Source of the DNA: Symbiodinium natans
Lineage: Eukaryota; Sar; Dinophyceae; Suessiales; Symbiodiniaceae
Assembly (NCBI GenBank): GCA_905221605.1
Contig: CAJNDS010002409.1
Location: 215,001-279,000, forward strand
Direction of reading: 5' to 3'
Length of the DNA: 64,000 bases
Shown here piece by piece: positions 60,188 to 64,000 of the stretch; the first letter of the stretch is position 1, and each line of letters starts with the position of its first letter. Both the position numbers and the translations under genes were made by a program. A model generated the notes under the pieces. It did no database searches, was not told where the DNA came from, and saw only the letters and a program-made list of their open reading frames with translations.

Positions 60188-60606
60188 GCATCTGGTACAA
60201 AGCTCACCTTAGACCCCATGAGATCTGCATGGTTTGGAGCCACATAATTCAAATTTCTTGCAGAAAGCTCTAAAAACGTAGGTGTTGGGGGGTCTCATGC
60301 CGGCTAAATGTATGTCTGTACATCCGTATCTGTTTGTTCTTTTTGTAGGGTTCAAGGAGCTTATAACAAAGATAAGTGGATGCGAAAGTCTTGGAGGTTG
60401 GCTCTGTGGCTTCCAAACCGCCCGAAACAAGACCCTGTTTCAGCCACCCCCCAAGTCCGAAACCCTAGAATCCCTATGGAGCCCCGAATGCCCCAAAGGA
60501 TATCGAAACCTCCCATTGGATGATCCGGTTCTGATTCTATCAACTTTGGTCACTGGCTTTCAGGGTCCTCGAGAAGGAACCATAGTCGTTTCCCGTTCTC
60601 CCGGAA

Positions 60607-60700
60607 AGAGCACGAGCGGCGTGCTGCCAGGATGTGCAGGACCAGCATGGCCAAGCGATCCCCAAGATCGAAGTCAAAGAGGTCGTTAGTCTCGTAATTA
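60607..60700 (+). CDS. Possible degenerate IQ-type exon
   Basis: After gtgctgccag one frame reads DVQDQHGQAIPKIEVKEV, similar in layout to the other first-half exons (DQ-x-GH-x5-KIQ). Another frame reads EHERRAARMCRTSMAKRS. The choice is open. Confidence 0.35.
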
Positions 60701-60938
60701 GTCTTGGCATTGGACGTTGAGTTGAGATTTCTTGAGGTGTAAGGCCTCCGGCACCGGACAACCGAATTCTGCTTCACGGATGACGTTCAGAATCTCAAAA
60801 CATGCCATTTTTTCGTAGGTCGCCCAGCAGCTCTGTAAGTGACTTTAACAGCAGTTGCCTACAAAAATGGTAGGTTTGGAGTTTCATCAGGGAGGTGTAG
60901 GTGTATGCCAAGACGACTGCACAAAGGCGCCAAAACAG

Positions 60939-60968
60939 CAGCAGGAGGAAGCGGCCACCAAGATCCAG
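60939..60968 (+). CDS. IQ-motif protein: first-half exon 2
   Basis: Acceptor gcgccaaaacag (60938), then QQEEAATKIQ and GC donor CAG|GCGGTG. The minimal form is 30 nt; the frame is open further upstream (VCQDDCTKAPK). Confidence 0.6.
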
Positions 60969-61215
60969 GCGGTGGGTTTACCTGGCTTGGCTTGGGTTTA
61001 GGAAGTCGTATGTTTCTAAGGCTTACAAGGTTTAGGGTTTAGGGCGTACGTAGCGTCTTCAGGCGACAATGTTGCTTATACTGTGCTGTATGTGTTTGTC
61101 TTTGAAGGAGGGGCCGAGGTTTGAATTTGGGGTGTTGCTTGAGGACTATTCGAAACAAACGTTGGACAGGGTACCACACCTAGCGAAGGCTAAGGAGCCC
61201 CTTTCATTCTGCCAG

Positions 61216-61250
61216 CTAGCTGTTCGAATTCGACACGCCTCATCGGAAGC
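61216..61250 (+). CDS. Putative micro-exon in the IQ region
   Basis: Strong acceptor tttcattctgccag (61215). Reads LAVRIRHASSEAG, a basic helix compatible with an IQ neighbour. Confidence 0.4.
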
Positions 61251-61385
61251 AGGGCCGGCTTAGGGCTTGGTTTCAAGGATTTATAGGTTCTAGGGTGTGT
61301 AAGGCTCTGGGCTTTTTAGATCTCAGCATCCGGTCTGGTCTAGGTGGACGGGCCATGAGTCCCGAGAATCCGCCTCTCAGAACAG

Positions 61386-61415
61386 GCAGTGCACCGCGGA
61401 AACGTGGCGCGGAAG
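61386..61415 (+). CDS. IQ-motif protein: 30-nt micro-exon 2
   Basis: AVHRGNVARK between ctcagaacag (61385) and GC donor CGGAAG|GCGGGG. It pairs with the exon ending at 60968 across a 417-nt intron. Confidence 0.7.
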
Positions 61416-61974
61416 GCGGGGCGCGCGCCTGCCTTGCCTGCGGGTGCCGTTTTTGTGCAATATTCGGGTGGCGGACCACAAGGATTCCCTAAACTCGTGA
61501 GGGTTTATAAGTACGGGGTTCGGAGCCTAGAAGGCATATTGTTTCGGGTTGGGTTTTTTTGCCAAAGCTCAGAGAGCCTAGTCTGGGTCTAACGCTCGAG
61601 TTGGACATCTGTTGAGTTAACAAGGTTAAGTGTTTAAGAAAAACAGGCGTTTCTAGTTTCTCCTTTACCGATTCGAGTTAAACTACGACCCCCCGGTCCC
61701 CCCAAATTCATAGCATACCCTGAGTCTTGAACTTCAACCTTCAGCACCGGTTCTTCTTGTTCCAAACCCTAAAGCCCCAAAGCCTCCCCATGTTTGCCCG
61801 CAATACCAAAAGCTGCCCTCTTCCATACGTCGGAGTAGGGCCCATGGTGGGCGAGGGTGGGGGTTCAAATGACTCCTAAACATGAGCCACGCTGCTCTAA
61901 GATTCCCGACATTATTCAAGAGATCACAGTATGACATGGACCAGAATTGGGCGGAGGAGGGTGGGTGACCCTGA

Positions 61975-62049
61975 GCCCCTGATGCACTCATTGGGCCACG
62001 TGACCAGGAGGGGCACCACAGGCAGGAGAAAGCGGCCCAAAAGATTCAG
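61975..62049 (+). CDS. IQ-motif protein: first-half exon 3
   Basis: Reads RDQEGHHRQEKAAQKIQ and ends at a GT donor ATTCAG|GTGCCC. The 5' border is uncertain (after the in-frame TGA at 61972). Confidence 0.5.
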
Positions 62050-62150
62050 GTGCCCCGCAGGGCTTTTTTCGGGGCTTATTGAGGGTCTTCTAAATAGGCT
62101 ATAGGGCTGTTTAGGTTGAAAGTTTAGGGTTTATACAGGGTTTGATGCAG

Positions 62151-62188
62151 GTTACACGGGGAATGGTCTTTAGCCTTCGGGCCGCAAG
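62151..62188 (+). CDS. IQ-motif protein: possible second-half exon, diverged
   Basis: Acceptor tttgatgcag (62150). Reads VTRGMVFSLRA. Joined to KIQ it gives IQ-V-T-RG, one residue shorter than the consensus. Confidence 0.4.
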
Positions 62189-62334
62189 CTACAAAGCACG
62201 TGAAGGCCATGGTGCCAAGAAGCGAGCTTTCCCGGCAAGACCAGACCCAAACCCCCTAAGCAGCTCTGCCACCTTGGATTCTGCAGATTCCTACGGGTCG
62301 TGTCGTGCATGTGGGCAAAGCTGCACTCCGCCAG

Positions 62335-62385
62335 GCGGACCAGGACCCACAGAAGCATGAGGAGGACGCGGCCACCAAGATCCAG
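62335..62385 (+). CDS. IQ-motif protein: first-half exon 4
   Basis: AG|GC acceptor (actccgccag|GCGGAC). Seventeen codons ADQDPQKHEEDAATKIQ, GC donor ATCCAG|GCCAGC. Aligns without gaps with exon 3 (RDQEG...AAQKIQ). Confidence 0.65.
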
Positions 62386-62783
62386 GCCAGCATTTCCTAA
62401 CGCTCCGCAGACTCTAATTTTGGATTTTGTAGGAGGCAATCTCACATACAGTGCTCTTGAAAGGTTTATGGGGTGCGGTTTGCTATATGGAGTTGAGCTA
62501 AAAGTTTCGTTCTGGTACCCTAAGCCATCAGGAACATACTCCAATTGAGGTGCAATGTCGATCAACCCCCGATATGGAATCCTTACAAGTACGGCATTTG
62601 GGGCCTGAGGGGTTCAGAGTTGATGGTAGGACGTTTTGGGCTCAGGGTTGAGGGTTATAGGGAACGGTTTGGGGGTGGGTATAACTCTATTCGCGGATCT
62701 AGACTTGATGTCCTACGTCCAGAAGACACCCTAAACCCTAACCCCTAACCCCTAACTAGTCTGTTAGAACTGACTGTTAGAAG

Positions 62784-62813
62784 GCAGTTCACCGCGGGAA
62801 CCTCGCGCGGAAG
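62784..62813 (+). CDS. IQ-motif protein: 30-nt micro-exon 3
   Basis: AVHRGNLARK between tgttagaag (62783) and GT donor CGGAAG|GTCAGC. Preceded by CCCTAAA/CCCCTAA repeats. Confidence 0.7.
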
Positions 62814-62846
62814 GTCAGCGACTCTGGGGTGGTCCGTGAAACGTCC

Positions 62847-62893
62847 CTAAACCCTAAACCCTAAACCCTAAACCCTAAACCCTAAACCCTAAA
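62847..62893 (+). repeat. (CCCTAAA)n array
   Basis: Nearly seven heptamers, about 35 nt into the intron after micro-exon 3 (an exception to the usual orientation). Confidence 0.93.
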
Positions 62894-63432
62894 CTAGGGA
62901 TGTCGGGATGAAGGGGGTTCAGGGCAGATGGCTTTAGCGTAGCCTCTGGGGTATCAAGGGGTATGATGCGTGGGCGTTGAGGGCGCATGCTTACCTGGGG
63001 CTACTCGGCACAAAAGATCCCGCTCCCAACCCCAGTTGGGTGAGGGGTGGTATAGCATGGGTCGTTTGTGAAGTACAAACTTCTTCCAACAGTTCAAGGT
63101 CTTGTGCGAGCTGTTCGTTTCTGATCTTTGGTGGGGGCTGGAAGCATCTGCACAATCCGTTAGAAGTCTGCCCAAAAAAGACGCCTTGCCTGAGCACCAC
63201 ACGCACACGTGTCTCGTCTAAGCCTAGGAAGCCGCGACTCACCAACATTGTCTTGCGTTCAGGGTCATAGGGTTTAACTGAAAGTCGAGTGCGTCGCAGA
63301 CTTCAATCTATGCGGTTCTCCCTCTCTCCCCCACTAAAGCACCCAACATCTGCAGTGCTGAAGCTCCGAAGATCTGCTCGGGCTTGTGGTTTGCAGTCTG
63401 AGTTGAGAGCTGGGAATCCCATGTGCCAACAG

Positions 63433-63471
63433 GAGCACGACGCGCAGCAGAAAGAAGCAAAGCAGGTCCAG
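63433..63471 (+). CDS. IQ-motif protein: first-half exon 5, diverged
   Basis: After gtgccaacag it reads EHDAQQKEAKQVQ, GC donor GTCCAG|GCCAAT. Ile of the IQ is replaced by Val, which IQ motifs tolerate. No clear partner micro-exon was found before the next first-half exon. Confidence 0.5.
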
Positions 63472-63633
63472 GCCAATACCGGGCTCACCATGCTGTGCTG
63501 TCACGTCCCCCTTCACGTGGCCTGGTTTTTTTTTTTCCGTTTGTCTCGAGGACGCTTCCTGCATATTGCTGACTGCGGGGTTGAAAATTCAACAACCCTA
63601 CTGAACAGCACGACCCCTGTACGCGACCGACAG

Positions 63634-63678
63634 GAGGAACAAGACCGGCAGCAGGAGCAAGCGGCCACCAAGATCCAG
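63634..63678 (+). CDS. IQ-motif protein: first-half exon 6
   Basis: Acceptor gcgaccgacag (63633). Fifteen codons EEQDRQQEQAATKIQ, GC donor ATCCAG|GCGTTT. Confidence 0.65.
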
Positions 63679-63870
63679 GCGTTTGTTTTAATAGTCTGGC
63701 ACCCTGAACCAAGCTATACCCTTTGTTGTGGGTCACACGAGTGGTTCAGGACCTTCCAGCAGATTTCCTACAAGCCTCTGCCGACTGATAGAAGCTCATA
63801 GCCCACATTGCTGCAAGCCTTGGTTTCCCATGAACCCCAAGAACCCCGCACGCTGAACTGCCCAACGCAG

Positions 63871-63900
63871 GCGGTCCATCGTGGGAACGTCGTCCGCAAG
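63871..63900 (+). CDS. IQ-motif protein: 30-nt micro-exon 4
   Basis: AVHRGNVVRK between gcccaacgcag (63870) and GC donor CGCAAG|GCTGGG. It pairs with the exon ending at 63678 across a 192-nt intron, the shortest of the set. The gene probably continues beyond the window. Confidence 0.7.
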
Positions 63901-64000
63901 GCTGGGTGTGTCCGCAGGGTGCAACTTCCGATGCGGTCGGAGTTCGATGTTTTGGGGGGTTTGCGGGTATAGGTTCCACGGTCAATTTTGGGGAAAAGTT

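Noticed and set aside
281-62893. CRISPR-like array from evenly spaced repeats
   Set aside because: The heptamers are contiguous, without unique spacers, in a eukaryotic context.

Overview
The window looks like nuclear DNA of a dinoflagellate. Three things point there. (1) An open reading frame at 24663 starts with the ubiquitin-like plus ankyrin layout that is very common in Symbiodiniaceae-type dinoflagellates, and a DUF4470-plus-MYND-finger gene (4420-6365) belongs to a family that is also expanded there. (2) Coding pieces are short, nearly all on the + strand, and bounded by AG acceptors and by GT or GC donors. (3) The DNA between them is saturated with intact and decayed copies of the Arabidopsis-type telomere heptamer (TTTAGGG/CCCTAAA). 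No prokaryotic operon, ribosome binding site, rRNA, CRISPR array or clear tRNA was seen. I had no search tool, so organism and domain names rest on pattern recognition.

Layout. 0-2.3 kb: short exons of an unrecognised gene. 2.3-4.0 kb: repeat-rich DNA. 4.06-6.5 kb: DUF4470/MYND gene, the longest nearly uninterrupted coding block. 6.5-18.1 kb: a long run of 36-180 nt exons of unrecognised proteins (several Ala/Glu-rich or helical). 19.3 kb: a possible first exon with a signal peptide. 19.7-24.1 kb: more small exons. 24.3-25.9 kb: a long CCCTAAA array followed by the ubiquitin-like/ankyrin gene, which changes frame several times and may be a pseudogene. 26-34 kb: small exons, with two probable gene 3' ends (27278 and 29808). 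34.2-37.4 kb: pieces of an OmpA-like domain in the correct order, ending at a stop. 37.9-41.5 kb: more exons, among them a CAP-Gly-like pair. 41.7-58.6 kb: many further exons with no family recognised. 59.3-63.9 kb: a gene encoding repeated IQ (calmodulin-binding) motifs, each motif cut by an intron at the same codon, with the second half on a 30-nt micro-exon.

The most striking feature is the relation between repeats and exons. Many exons are preceded by a C-rich tract (CCCTAAA array or poly-C) and followed by a G-rich tract (TTTAGGG array or poly-G), often starting at the donor itself (G|GTTTAGGG). Seen from the transcript, many introns therefore begin G-rich and end C-rich and could pair with themselves. 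Many borders also have the form AG|GC at both ends, as expected if introns inserted with a short target duplication. This fits introner-type intron gain built from telomere-like DNA, but that is inference. Exon borders below are read by eye; where more than one frame is open I say so. I could not assign most exons to complete genes.
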